DNA of 64,000 nucleotides, from contig NC_087080.1 in the NCBI RefSeq assembly GCF_026151205.1, forward strand, positions 13,339,337-13,403,336. The letters run 5' to 3'. The notes under the pieces were generated by a model that saw only the letters and a program-made list of their open reading frames with translations, was not told the origin of the DNA and did no database searches. This DNA comes from Bolinopsis microptera. Taxonomy: Eukaryota > Ctenophora > Tentaculata > Lobata > Bolinopsidae. A program made the translations under genes and the position numbers. Of the stretch, positions 1 to 12,378 are shown one piece after another (position 1 is the first letter of the stretch; each line of letters begins with the position of its first letter).

Positions 1-3000
1 CTGGAGTAGACAAGGAAAAGAAACTGATCTCTGGAGAGGAGCAGGAAAGGAAGATAATGGGATACGAGGAGGCGATGCACAAAATTAAGGAGGCTACTGG
101 TGTCTCTGATATTCAGGTATCGCGGTGTCGTGAAATAAATAACTTAACGTTTATATTCCATATATTTTGTTTCTTGTTTTTGTCCTAGTAGTTCCTCACG
201 ATCAGTTTAATAATAACGTTGGATGGAATGTAGGAATGGCTTTTCCACAATTTGTCTTACAGGAAGTGGTTCAAAGATTCCTGCTACAAGGAGAGACTCA
301 GAAACATCTCGAGAAACTGAAGTTCGATAACGAGAAGACTCTTCTCAGACTCCGAGAGGAGAAGGTAAAATATATATTAAAATGCACGTTCATCATTTCT
401 TTTCCCTTTACAGCAACTTATCAGACACTTCACCGTGCAATATTATGCCTTTACTCCAAGACTCTCAGTAAACTGAGAAACTAGTACAGTTCATTAGTTC
501 AGTGCGACCTTAACGCTGTTTTAAATACTATACATGACTATATCTGATTTCATTCAACTCCAGGCCAAATTCCAAGCTGAATTTGAAAATATGAAGTACT
601 CTGGAGAAGCCAAGTTGTCCAGTGGACAGAGAATCCTGGAGGACATGCAGGCTAAACTGGAGGAATGTGACGGAAATTCCACTGATAGCAGACTCAAACT
701 GGAAAGAATGGATAGAATCTTACTCAACGTAAAGGCTGGAATCGAGCATCTTTCTGACAAACTCATTTCTCTTAAACTTGTGAGTAATTATGAACTATCT
801 TAAATTCCGCGGACAAATTCTTCGAAAATTTGACGAATTAGGGTACATTTTAATCAACCTAAATTATCACTAGTAAAAGTCTCTTCGGAATATTCAAATA
901 ATGCTGGACACTGTCTTAACATTGTTTATAATCTGTTCACCTTCCTTTTGCTTCTACAAATCCGACTATCTTCAAGCATGAGCATGAAAAGTTTTTCATG
1001 GTTTTAAGGACATTGTTGAACTGTTATTGTCAAAATATCGTCGTTTTAATAGTTCCTGTGCTGGTTCAAGGGTACTGCCGAACTGATGAACTTCGTTTCC
1101 AACACAGAGTCAGAAGTTTCTTCTTAGTGAAATCTCTGAACGTTGGGTTGACTACCAAATATATAAACGGATTAATCCAAGATGATAGAAAGCATATTGC
1201 CCAAGCTACTTCGTCGAACGCCAGTCGTGTTGCGATTATTGGCATAACAGAGATAAAGTAAGGAATAATTGAAATCAAGAACCCGGTCGTTACGAAAACA
1301 ACTGCCAGCAAGCTCTTAATGTTTATTGCTGAATTTGATTTAATGATCGCAAAGATCACTAAAACAGTGTTTAAAGCAACTAATGTAACGCAAGGTAGTG
1401 CATTAAAAATGCTGATAATCGTGAAATGAATAATCTCCCTTGTGTCGCCTAATTTATCAGGTCCTTCATATCTCACATAAGCATTGCCTAATTCTGAGGC
1501 TCCAAGATACCATTTGTCACTCCAGTGTTGACTGATGTGTAAAAAACCATCTTGAAGTCCGTACGCAATCTAGAGTGCTGGTACTATGCTGACCAAAACC
1601 GTAGATATAGTTACGCTGATTCTTTGACGTCTTGTAGTATCCAAGTTCCTCAAAGGAAATACACATCTCATCAACTTGTTGAGAGACAAGACATTCACAA
1701 GGAAAAGATTAGCCACAAAGAACGTAAACAGGTAGCATCCAAAAACGTCATAGAAGGTGCTCCCAAAGACTTGAGCGTGGAACAGTTTCCAATATTGAAT
1801 GAGGATCATAGGCATCAGAACCAAGACACAGTTACAAATATCCGCTACTGCTAGGTTCTTGATTATCCAGATTGACATTTTGTCCAGCTTTATGGCACTG
1901 TGACCAATGGTGGCATAAAGGACAAACTGTATTTCCAAAAATGCCCAAAATAAAGCAGATCGGTTCCCATATAAACTGAAATATATGCTCGAAAAACATT
2001 ATTGCTAATCCTGAAAATAATCGACTGTTTAACCTTATTCTGTTTTTCATCATGACCAATGGTTGCATATATAACAAAAATTCCATCGCATGCCATCTGG
2101 TATCGCAAAACACCATTATAAATGTGCTAGTAAGAATTCACACTTATCATCGTGAAGTATTATTGACCATCTATTTAATAGAAAAAGTATGGACCTTCTT
2201 TAATAAAATACAATAAGGTGTGCGTTAGTTGCATCTAAAACTGTAAATTATAAATTTATTGATTTTTAAATTATAATCAAAGAATCTAATCACGACTGTC
2301 GTCTTGATCTTCAAGCTGGATACATTTTGAGAATTTAACAACACGAAGCGTTTCAAAGAGCTGCTAAATTTTATCATGCGATTATATAGTGCCAGCAAAA
2401 GAGTTTGTTTACCACAAGAGGGTGGGTTTTAAGACAAAGCATCGAACAACAAAACAGTTTAATCTGCAAATAAAGACTAGAGTCAACTTGAGCATTATAT
2501 ACGAACGTGAACTTTAGCAGCTTTATAATTTCTTTGCACCTGGTCCAATTCCACTGTTTAAATCTGTTTTATGCTATTTTAACATCACTAATGCCTTATT
2601 ATTTTATATAAGAAGTTATTAGTGATGTGTGTTTGGTGTGCTAATTTGCTAAGGAACTGTTCAGTTTACTCAACATACTGAACTATTTAAATACAATACT
2701 GATCCATTTAGACTCTTTTCTCCTCCTCATTTAGCGTGATGATGTGATTGTTGACTAAGGTTATAAGGTACAGGTATCTATAGTATAAACAATCGTTGCT
2801 TTCTAAGTTTTATATATCACTTGTGAAATTCCATGCTTATCACCTAGAAAAACTAAAACAATAAGGTTGGAGCAACTTGTAAATTAGTATATAGTATTGA
2901 ACAAAACATTATCGAAATAATAATTGCATTAACATAAGTCCTATTGATCTAATTCGTATAATTAATAATATAATCTCGTGTCATATCACATGATAGCTTG

Positions 3001-6000
3001 ATATAGTTCTCTCACTAAAATAACTAATCTAATAATTACAGAAGCACTCCAACTACAAAGTATTTCATAAAACGCCTCTCTGATATAGAAAAACGACTAA
3101 GTTCTGATAAAGCAAAAGTATTATATCATGGTAAAGAGAGAAGACTTTGTTAATGCAGATTGAAGAAGAGCACGGTCGAGAACAAATGCATAGCTTCATT
3201 TAGAACACATTCCTTCTTTTTTTTCTTCCTTTTTTTCTTTTTTTCTTGTCTCTCTCGCGGTTTGGAACCTAGTTAGCCCTCGCGTCGTTAAGTAACCCTT
3301 AACGGGTATCTGTACTGATATCGGCACTGTTCAGTTCCCGCTATCTCACCACAATATTAGGATATTGTCAGGAGAACATCTGACATGCATAATGTTCTGA
3401 ACAATACAACGGTTCTGAATTTCTTATGGAGTTTTGCGACCCTAACCCAGCTATTATTTATTTAGCGGTAGGGGTTTGGTCGGTTAGGGATTCAGTCTGG
3501 TTACCTTGCCCTGCTACATCTCTATTTGCTCCTTGCTAGTTGCTGGTTCTGGGGCACTGCCGAACTGACGATCTTTGTTTCCAACACAGAAGTTTCTTCT
3601 TTGCGAATTCTCTGAAGGTAGGATTAACTAACAAATATACGAACGGGTTGATCCAGGAAGATGAGAAACATATCGCCCAAGCTATCTCGTCATATTGTTG
3701 TTTTGTTCCTGACTCAGGTATTTGATAAATGAAGTAGGGAAGACTGGATGCTAAGAATCCAGTTGTCACTAAAATAACCGTCAGAAGGTTCCTCTTATTT
3801 ATTGCTGAATTTGATTTAATAATCGCAAAGATCACTAAAACAGTGTTTAAAACAACTAATGTAACACAAGGTAGTGCATTAAAGATACCGATAATGGAAA
3901 AAATGAATAATCTCCCTTGTTTCACCTATTTTATCAGGTCCGTTCATATCTAACATACGCATTGCCTAACTCTACAGATCCAAGATAATCTTTCTCAAGA
4001 TACCAGTGTTGACTGATGTGTAAGAAACCATCTTGAAGTCCGTACGCAATCCAGAGTCCTGGTACTACGCTGACCATAACCGTGGACATGGTTACGCTGA
4101 TTCTTTGACTTCTTGTTGAATCCAAGTTTCTCAAAGGAAATACACATCTTATCAATTTGTTGAACGACAAGACATTCACAAGAAAAAGATTCATTACGAA
4201 GAACGTAAACAGGTAGCATCCAAATACGTCGTAGAAGGTGCTCCCAAAGACTTGAATATGGAGCAGTTTCCCATATTGAATGAGGATCATAGGCATCAGA
4301 ACGAAGACACAGTTACAAATATCCGCTACTGCTAGGTTTTTGATTATCCAGATTGACATTTTGTCCAGCTTTATGGCATTATTCCTAATGGTCGCATACA
4401 GGACAAAAACATTTCCAAATATACCTAGAATAAAACACATTGGTTTCCAAACAAACTGGAACACATCTGAAAACTCCAAAGTGTACACGAACTTTTTGCT
4501 CATCCTGAAAATAATCCAGAGTTTTACATTATTCTTCATTAAAATGACATCACAGTTGTAAACGTACAATATCATCATAGTATAATCGTTGCTTATTTAA
4601 CCTTGAAAAACAACTGAATTAATAATTTACACGACCTGCTATAATGGGAATAATAGAAATGAAACCTCATCAAGAAGGAACGCTATAGTATTATAGTTAA
4701 AAGTAGTCGCTACAATCAGTGAGCCAGTGCACATACGTTCAGGAATCAGGGCTTTAGTTCCCAGGGCGCACATGTTTATAATTACCTCGCTCTCGTACAA
4801 ATAACTCGGTTTACTTACCTATAAAATTAATAGCGGCTGCTAGGTAGCCTAAATATAGTACAAATATATAGCAGTAGCACGTGCACATGCACGTGCAGAT
4901 GGGGTGCGAGTTGTGACGTACATTCTAATATGGGGCATGTTTTTAGAGCATATTCTAATTGGTGGACCGATACTATTAGAGTTGGCAGCACTGGTCCAGA
5001 TCATACTTTATTTGTGGTAAACAGCTGACCGAAAAGCCCAGAGTATCTGACGATCTCACTGCACTGGTTACCAGGACTACCAGTGGTTACCAGGACTACC
5101 AGTGGTTACCAGGACTACCAGTGGTTACCAGGACTACCAGTGGTTACCAGGACTACCAGTGGTTACCAGGACTACCAGTGGTTACCAGGACTACCAGTGG
5201 TTACCAGGACTACCAGTGGTTACCAGGACTACCAGTGGTTACCAGGACTACCAGTGGTTACCAGGACTACCAGTGGTTACCAAGACTACCAGTGGTTACC
5301 AGGACTGCCAGTTCCATTGGTAGTCCTGGTAAATAATTTCTCAAATTATAAAGCTTCTGAATGTAGGTATACAGCTTAATTACTGGTGTGTCACCAGGCA
5401 GGTACCGCTACTATCTATTTAGGTAAGGAGATATAAAACAACCAAATAAAGCGTGACGGATTTAACTAAAGCACTTGCACTCATCTGGAAACAGCCGTCT
5501 GTTTGCAGATATGAATAAACCAAAATATGAGCGTTTTAAACCAAACTAGACGATACTTAGAGAGACTATGGTTACCATCTAGGAAATAATTATTACTTAT
5601 GTACGTTTAATAAAAAATTAATATTTATTACCTTACAAGTTGTCATGTCGGTTATTGCAAATTCAGATAATGTCAGATGTACGACAAATAAGGATTGAGG
5701 AAGTTATTTAATCTCCAAAGCTGTATCATATTGGTGGCCAGCATGCAGCTGTCTCTCTGTCTGTGATTAGTGAAAGCTATGGCAAAAGCTTTACTCAGTA
5801 AAAAACCAATTGTAGTAAATATAAGAATTGAACCGAGAGTCTAGTCAGTCCGAAGTATTAAATAATTTTTCGTAGTTAACAACACACAGTTTAAGTTCGT
5901 AGATTCATATATTTAATTTTTTCCTTTTTTTAGCGAGTAATTCTCTCCATAACGATATCTATTTGTCTTTAAAGAGTAGTCTCCCGAACGAGGTTTCTCT

Positions 6001-8774
6001 GTGATCTTTGCTGCGTCAATTGTAGCTGACGGAGGGTGCGGAATGTTGTAGGTGTAGCTAACCCCAACTGTAGCGCAAGATGTCGGGCTCTTGCGGAGAG
6101 GAACTCTCGGAAACTCCTTACAGTCAGAGAATACACGAAGAAATTAGCCACGATGTTGATGTTCTCAAAGAATAAAGCTCCACGTTTAAGAGAATTGCTG
6201 AGATGAACCAGTCGGCCTGTAAAGGAAACAACCAAGTTAGGCAGGTAAGAAACCAGGAAAACTGCAGTTGTTAGGGTTACAGTTATATTATATATATATT
6301 AAGATTCCACGCCATTGGAGAGAGCCTGCATGTCTGTCAGCTGACTGCTTTGCCTGATGCAGCAGAAGGGACGACGTTGTTAGGAGGATCACAAACATCG
6401 CTAGAAACGCAAAATATGTGAAAATTATTTGAAACCAAATAAACCAAACAGGGGTTAAGGTTGCAAAACGATCAACATTACAGAAATAATAGACCTTGTC
6501 AAAGTAAAGCGATTTCCTGGTACTGAGGAACAAATGAGTCACTTGATAGGGCTGCAAGACACATACCAGCCATACCAGACCACATATAACATGTGCTCTC
6601 TTTCTAGACCAAATCTCAGTTCTCAGAGGACGCTGAACAATCAGCAACTTGAAGGTAGTCAGGACACAGGTGAAGACGGCGGTTGTACAGATAAAGGTCA
6701 TGTTGAGGTTTAGGAGACAGAGGAATGTGCTGAAAACATTCCTCTGAGCTACTAGAGATACTATCTGTGGGGTCACTCTAAACACGGTGAGTAGGAGGTC
6801 ACTGACTGCAAGGTGTTGGATTGTTACGATTAGCACACGGTGCAGATTAATTGCTTTGTATCTAGTGGTTCCTATCAGGATTACAGAGTCTCCGGTAAGT
6901 GAGAGTAGTGCTATTATTACATGGTACACTATCCAGCAGCCTTTTTCTCCTTCACCGAGGCAATCTGCTGTTGTGCTGTTAGTTTCTCCAGTCATATTAG
7001 GGAACTAATGGGGTTACTTTGTTAGAGGTGAGATGTAAAAAACAATGCGGTTCATATTATCCGAAAGACTTAAGACGTCCCCTTTTGTTTATGAGGCTGT
7101 TATTGAGTTTCAAAGAAAGTAAAAACGCACTCCAACTAAACAGATAATCAAATGGCGGATGTTTTTTGTATGCCCTTTGTTTATTACGTTACAGCCAAAA
7201 TTAGAACGGGACTATTGCGAAATATAGAGAATAAAGTCAGTTGCGAAATATAGAGAATAAAGTCAGCTGCAACACCCAAGAAATTGGTAGAAGAGTAGAT
7301 TCTTAAATACCATAGCGACCAGATCATTTCTATCGCAACATTGATATAGAATAGATGGTTTCAATAAGTTATGATCGTACTAGTCAAGTACTCAATTGAC
7401 ACATTCATGAAATATATGGGTTAAATTCCCTACCTGATATTGATATCTGATCTTGCCCATCTGATATTAGTTTTGAACATTCTGCACATTGTTAATACTC
7501 AACTAGATAAGCAAACACTCAGCCGCACTAGCAGTTTCATAGCTCAATGTAGATAAAAGGACTTTTTCTAACCTAATTTGAGAGGTTTACTTTACATTGG
7601 TCTGCGTTGTTCCTAGTACTGTCCGGAATAGTGGGTTTAAACAAAACATTAGGTGTCATATACCCTCTCATAATGAAGTGTTGTAACATTACCTGACGAT
7701 TGTGAAAGTTTCAAACTCTACGTGTGCGTACTTTGTATCAGGTCCGAAAAAGGAGGTTTTGTTAAAATCCGTTGTCCGAACTCAGAAGACATAATTTCAA
7801 GACTTGTAGGAGAACCTAGGCTTAATTCCATAATATCCACAACATTTTTTTCTGGTCAAGAGGCATGTACTCTGGTTAAAACTTGAAATTATCTTACCCA
7901 CAATAAAAGCGTTTTCACGTAATCGTTATTTGTAATGTCACAAAAAATGGCTCTTGCTTTTGCATTACGGAAATGGAGCGCGCGATGCAAATTTTATCAA
8001 TAAAGTTTTCAATTTTTGCGCTGAATCTCGGGGTTTCCATAGAGACTGCAACTAAACGCGCGCGATGTTTTTGCGAATAAAATATACCTAGAGAAATTTC
8101 TCTCTGGCAACGCGAACTCCGAACTATAAGTATTGGCTATTAGGAAAAATCATCAAACAATTTCGTGAATTAGATTCGTTTCAGCCCAAGGGACAAGGCC
8201 CAGTTCGCCTGACTCAATCTACTGCCGACGATTATGTGATCGATTTACTGGCTCAATGCGAACAAAAACTCATGAAGCTGATGGAGGATTTGGACGGCAA
8301 AGACGTTTCGGAACTTTACAGTGGTATGGAGGATGAAGAAGTAAGCTCTTGAACAATTCGTTATGTGTTAACCGAGTAGAGTTTGAAATAAATTGAAACA
8401 TTTTAGTAAATATCCTAGCTAACCGATTTGTCTATTGCAGTTCAGAGTATCGATTGAGAACAAACTACCAACATACAACGTCCGTATTAGCCTGCCTGCT
8501 GCGTCTGACAGGGGTGCATACGATGGTAAGTTCAGCATGATGTTCACTGATTTCATTTCAAAAACTAATAATACTGTGGACAAAAGCAAGATTCTGGTAT
8601 AACCGATTTAAAAATGGCATCTCCATTAAAATGTAAAACACAACAGATGAAGAAGAGAGCGATCCTGATGATGAGGCACCAACTCGAGCAAACATCAAGA
8701 AACAAGCTCAGCAGATCATCGACCAGCGAAACAAGAAAACCCGTGGTGGAATCAAGAAGAAGAAGAAGATGTAA
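1..8774 (+). CDS. ODAD3: ODAD3/CCDC151 outer dynein arm docking protein, C-terminal half
   Basis: Coiled-coil subunit of the complex that docks outer dynein arms onto ciliary doublet microtubules. Six exons with GT/AG borders and compatible phases: 1-116, 263-364, 564-779, 8185-8340, 8441-8525 and 8647-8774 (stop TAA 8772-8774), giving 266 residues; the 5' part lies before the window. The first three exons are Glu/Lys-rich coiled coil, with the family-like run ATGVSDIQEVVQRFLLQG across the first junction. The C-terminal exons carry DYVIDLLAQCEQKLMKL, then FRVSIENKLPTYNVRI, then a Lys-rich tail ending GGIKKKKKM, matching my memory of the CCDC151 C-terminus. CCDC63/CCDC114 are relatives and the alternative call. 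The 7.4-kb third intron hosts three antisense GPCR loci. Exon joins are by eye. Confidence 0.82.
1066..2110 (-). pseudogene. Class A GPCR-like pseudogene (copy A)
   Basis: Rhodopsin-like seven-helix receptor remnant read on the minus strand. TM2 carries NLAVAD, the TM3 end has LSLNKLMRCVFPLR where DRY is usual, and TM7 has NPFIYLVVNPTFR (NPxxY). It is broken twice relative to copy B: the Trp of the LWIAYG segment is TAG (near 1571), and a single-base shift after the first-helix FGN disrupts the N-terminal frame near 1940. The start codon found in copy B is ATT here. It is a tandem copy of the locus at 3536-4503 and lies antisense inside an ODAD3 intron. Ligand unknown. Confidence 0.75.
3536..4503 (-). 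pseudogene. Class A GPCR-like locus (copy B), frameshifted
   Basis: Tandem paralogue of copy A. The frame opens at ATG 4503 (MSKKFVYTLEF...), one base after an acceptor-like TTTTCAG. TM1 to TM4/ECL2 are continuous to about 3934. Two single-base gains relative to copy A, near 3937 and 3905, push TM5-TM7 (3536-3925) into another frame. Family features: NLAVAD in TM2, LSFNKLIRCVFPLR in place of DRY after TM3, NPFVY in TM7. TM6 lacks the common CWxP and ends LPYF. Either a young pseudogene or, less likely since there are two indels, sequence error. Confidence 0.72.
5066..5312. repeat. 19-bp minisatellite, 13 copies
   Basis: Unit GGTTACCAGGACTACCAGT repeated exactly 13 times (247 bp) with only two visible substitutions, in the last two units. 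Because 19 is not a multiple of three, all three forward frames stay open and read the same 19-residue cycle; this is a property of the repeat and not evidence of a gene. An inverted 14-bp piece of the unit (GGTAGTCCTGGTAA) sits just beyond, at 5319-5332, and could fold back on the array. Confidence 0.95.
5969..6995 (-). pseudogene. Class A GPCR-like locus (copy C), one TA unit out of frame
   Basis: A third, divergent rhodopsin-like receptor. ATG at 6995; TM1 to TM5 run to 6288, with HLAVSDLL in TM2 and a DRY-region replaced by CVLTTFKLLIVQRPLR. TM6 (TTAVFLVSYLPN) and TM7 (ENINIVANFFVYSL, NFFVY at the NPxxY position) plus a basic tail lie in a second frame ending at 5969. The frames part within a short TA run near 6288-6300; one more TA unit would make them continuous, so the break may be polymorphic, an assembly error, or true decay. 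Antisense inside the ODAD3 intron. Confidence 0.7.
7215..7266. repeat. 26-bp tandem duplication
   Basis: A 26-bp unit beginning TTGCGAAATATAGAG occurs twice head to tail (7215-7240 and 7241-7266) with no difference visible. Non-coding, in the ODAD3 intron. Confidence 0.9.
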
Positions 8775-8815
8775 AGACGACCGTTTTATGAAGATTAGTC
8801 AGAGACTGTAAACTG

Positions 8816-9590
8816 TTATTTGTAAATAGTTTAACCCTATTGTTACATAGCATTTTACATAGATGTATTGCGTTTTGAATGGTGGTTGGGCAAGACTAGG
8901 AATATTTAATGAACCGTAACATAGTATCATCTAACACATTATCCTCGGATCCTATTTCGCTTTTACAAACGATTTTCTGAAAAAGATGTTCATTTATGAA
9001 AGTTATTATTTTATCTTACTCGAATAGCTTAGCTATGCCAAATCTAAGATGTTTTCATTTTGTAATTTTATTCTCCAGCATTTGTTGTTGATATGATGAG
9101 TTTCATTTTGACTTCCAATCTCTTAGAAGTACGAGGAAAAAACTCCAGGGTACGAAATGAAACCCTAAATATAACTTGTGGAATGAAATTTTTGTTCAAT
9201 CATAAATCAGTCTTTCAAAATGTTACTAAAATGTTTGTTAGTTTTTTTTCTAAATAGCTCTCTTTCTTTAAATAACCGTATAATATCCCCAACAATTTTG
9301 AACGATTAAAAAATAAAAGAATTCTGATTTCACCCCGAAGTCCGCGACAATTCGAAATGAGCACTGCACGTCTGCGCTGTTGAATTCTATTCATTATAAG
9401 AAGAGAAGTCCGTTATGCAGGATCAAAACGTAGGGCTGAAATAGTGACATTTTTAGGGCAAACCAACATGACAATTTCTTTAGGACAGCAAGTTGAGTCT
9501 GAATTCTGAGGGTCAAGGGCAAGATAACAGACAGTAACCATTTCCTCGTATCATTAACAACAGAGCAGAAAATCAAAGTAACAACAAATT
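8816..9590. other. ODAD3 3' flank, no gene seen
   Basis: AT-rich sequence after the ODAD3 stop; no convincing open frame or repeat. A poly(A) signal could not be assigned confidently. Confidence 0.5.
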
Positions 9591-9597
9591 GAATTAC

Positions 9598-9736
9598 TTT
9601 GAAGACATTCATTTTCCTAGTGTTGATACAAAGGTAGAAACTTTCGAATCCCTCCTTTAAATTCGTAACGTACACGAAATCAAGTGAGACAGTCGTACAT
9701 GGGATTGATATCTTCTCCTTTCCATAAATATTATCA
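9598..9736 (-). pseudogene. Decayed copy of an EHMT pre-SET exon
   Basis: Reads GKEKISIPC, then LDFVYV, then SFYLCIN and MNVFK, paralleling the EHMT exon at 30859-31003 ([26 protein letters not shown]). The intron donor GTAATT after the last Lys is kept, so this is a genomic, not processed, duplicate. The acceptor CAG has become CCG, and several codons are gained or lost inside. Flanking reading frame (9394-9879) is intron read-through. It lies about 0.8 kb upstream of the conserved 5' element of RPRAAH copy A, like the 0.7-kb spacing at the EHMT locus. Confidence 0.8.
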
Positions 9737-9879
9737 CGGAAATATTTAATATACCGTGTAATAATTGTTATAGATAGTGTAATAATTGACAATGGATACA
9801 ACTTTGAACTTGTTAATTTCAAACAAAACTTGTCTTTGATGGAGATAAACATGCCAAAATGCAGATAGATATAATTCAA

Positions 9880-10608
9880 TTATTGTCGTTCCGCCCGTAG
9901 TCAAGACCAGCATGATGAATGAATGACCAATATATCAAACAAATAATTTTCTATGTTGTTAAATTATACCTATAAAAAAGTGGCTAATAACCAAAGTATA
10001 ATATTAAGTTTTTCAACCTGTACATCAGTCTTATCAGGTTTTGGTGGAGAACCATGAAATCTCGTTCATCCTTCACTTAGAGCATCGACCGAACAATTTC
10101 TGACCAAGCCTACTAAACCCAAATATGGAGAGGTTCTGTTGCCGACATACAGTTGGTATTTCACAATTCACATGTTCTAATTCTACTGTAATTGTGGATA
10201 TGACGCATATTCGACACTTCTGGTCGCGCGCGAGTTTGAGTGCACGTCACGTGATATTGTCAGCAGTGAGTGTAAGTACGAGTTTCGAAAATTTTTCGAA
10301 TTCAAAGCCCACACCCTTTGGCCTTTGGCATGTCTGTAGTAAATATTTTGACACAAACTCTACTCTGTTTGCAGCATGATAATGTCGTGCTCAAAACTTC
10401 AGCTTTCACAGAAAAACTTTCATTGCAGCTGACGGCTCCCTGATATGTTAATCTTGGCGAGTATAGAAATGTTGATAAAGGAGTGCGAAAGTTAAAAGGC
10501 AACAGTAGCAGTCAAAACGCTTTGCGGAACGCTTTGCAGTCAGCTCGTGCAACTTTAGTCACTAATACTTTTATCGTACATGCATTGTATTTCGAACTAT
10601 ACAATATT
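9880..10608 (+). promoter_or_regulatory. 5' flank/leader of RPRAAH copy A
   Basis: No gene seen. Near 10537-10556 it holds GCAGTCAGCTCGTGCAACTT, shared with the 5' flanks of copies D (about 18919) and E (about 31718), where the central hexamer is CACGTG. Here it is CTCGTG, and the X-box found in D and E is not recognisable. Confidence 0.45.
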
Positions 10609-12231
10609 ATGGGATACCGACTCTTAGACCCACAACTAGTTTTAGAACGTCTGCTTAGACCTGTCAGGAGTACAAGCACAACGAAAGTGCAAGTTATTAA
10701 TAACAATCTTCCGGAGAACGATAGTCGCCGGGATCATTTTCAACATACAACTGTCAATCCACGATCATCCGAACATGGGGGACTCAACAATTTCAATAAC
10801 ATGGCCACCACTGCAGGATTCGAATTAAAAGCCCCGGTTAATAGCCCCGTTATGCAGTTCGAAGCCCCACCGGTCAGGATAGCGTTTACTGACCGCAAAC
10901 CGCCTCGACCTAGAGCCGCCCATAGAAAAAATCAGATAAAACATCCAAACCTTTCAGATGAAGTAGAAAACACTATATGTTATGGTCCTCAGACGGCTAT
11001 ATCACTGTGGAAGACCGAGTATATTTTGAGCGTCCCGAAATTTCAAAATACCGAGGAATCCATTGAGGTGCATAATTATGAGCTTAAAATGCCAAAGAAA
11101 AAAAGCAAACCAACCAAGTTACGAAAGCTGGTCTCAGAGTTTAGGACGATCAGATCCGACACAGATCTCATCAGCAAACACCAGTTTTCGCTTCAACAAG
11201 TACATGTTCAGGATCGTTCGTTTAGACGCAAAGTTGGAAGACCTAAGGGAGCCCACCATAAGAACCACCCGATGTTCATCCCTGGCCTAGCAGATCATGA
11301 CAGTGACGACGAATTTGAGGCTTTGTCAGAAGCAACAGCGGCATCGTCCAAACTTGTCAACCAGTTGATAAAACCTGCTGAACCTTCAAGGATGAGTGAA
11401 CGAGCGATATTTACATTTGTTCCAGGTTCAAACGTATAATAAGTATTTATCTTCCTCGTGAAATTAATTATGGGCATCCTACTCCTAGATTAGATTGTGT
11501 ACTGTACACACGGACTTTAAATTACTGTCTGACCTATTTCAGGACCACCAGAAAACTCTAGAACACCGGAACAACCATTGGTGATCCGTGGTACTCGAGT
11601 AAGCTCCAATGAAACACAAAAGGTCGCCGAAAACAAAGTTGATAAACAAATATCTCCTAATTCTGACGAAGGAGGTATCATTAAAGAACTGGAGGATCTG
11701 ATGACTTTAAACCCAGACTCGAGAATGTCAGATGTAACAATTTCAGCAACGTCAGAAAGGCCTATCAACTGTCTAGGGTGAATTATTTGAAATCCCATGA
11801 AAGATCCATACATAATTTGAGAGCCAATTATCGTAACACTAAAAGTAATTTTGACTGATCAATAAGCTGAATTTTGATCATATTATTATAATTTTTTATT
11901 TTGTTTGCCGTATTGAATTATCATTCATTAATAACTTAACTTAACAATTGAAATAACATTATACTAATAAATGAAACATTGCAGACATGCTTTGCTCCCG
12001 GGAGGTATTAGTGATACTGATTCTGAACCAGAATTGGGAGAAGAACCTAACACCAAAATTCGAAAAGCAACATCAAAACCATCCCAGAGTGTCAAAAGAA
12101 ACAAAACTCGCGACAGAGCATGCAATGTAGGACGAACTATTATCTTTCCATTCAAAAGACCTTTCAATGGTGTGAGACGAGCGGTCACAAGGGTGATCAC
12201 ATCAATCCGGGCTCTACTGTTAAATTCCTGA
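10609..12231 (+). CDS. RPRAAH family copy A: basic three-exon protein, function unknown
   Basis: Not a family I recognise. Exons 10609-11425, 11543-11777 and 11985-12231 join in phase (G|GA, GG|A) to 432 codons and a TGA stop. The first ATG of the frame is 10609; ATG 10801 is an alternative because similarity to copy E is strongest after it. Exon 1 has the basic [12 protein letters not shown] segment, then [20 protein letters not shown] (an AT-hook-like GRPK core), an acidic DHDSDDEFE stretch and ends ERAIFTFVPG. Exon 2 carries EGGIIKELEDLMTLNPDSRM; exon 3 opens LLPGGISDTDSEPE and turns Lys/Arg-rich. The exon-1 donor GTTCAA is weak. No signal peptide or membrane segment. Alternating basic and acidic blocks suggest a nuclear or nucleic-acid-binding role (inference). 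It looks intact. Confidence 0.6.
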
Positions 12232-12345
12232 AAAATTAATTCGAAAAGAAGGAATTTTGAAACCAGGAAATCAAACTCGACAGCAGTCTCAGAATTTGGA
12301 TCGAACACGAAATCTCCTATTAAGCGATTGAGTACTTGAAATTTT

Positions 12346-12378
12346 AATGGGTAATTCCTTTATAAAGAATTACCCATT
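12346..12378. repeat. Short hairpin after copy A
   Basis: Near-perfect inverted repeat, arms AATGGGTAATTC and GAATTACCCATT with a small T/A loop, about 115 bp past the copy A stop. It could form a stem-loop in the transcript's 3' region, or be a small foldback remnant. Confidence 0.7.

Larger units (their letters stand above)
780..8184 (+). other. Long ODAD3 intron with antisense nested loci
   Basis: Donor GTGAGT at 780 and a pyrimidine-containing acceptor ending at 8184. Apart from the three minus-strand GPCR loci, the 19-bp minisatellite and a 26-bp duplication listed separately, I see no coding sequence. 2120-3500 is AT-rich; 3210-3245 is a T-rich tract. An imperfect inverted repeat occurs near 2582-2632. 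4580-5060, 5340-5960 and 7000-8180 show nothing I can support. Confidence 0.6.

Noticed and set aside
5083-5379. 98-residue repetitive ORF in three frames
   Set aside because: Wholly explained by the 19-bp minisatellite; all frames open because of unit length.
9394-9879. 161-residue minus-strand ORF as a gene
   Set aside because: Only 9598-9736 has meaning, as a decayed EHMT exon; the rest is intron read-through.
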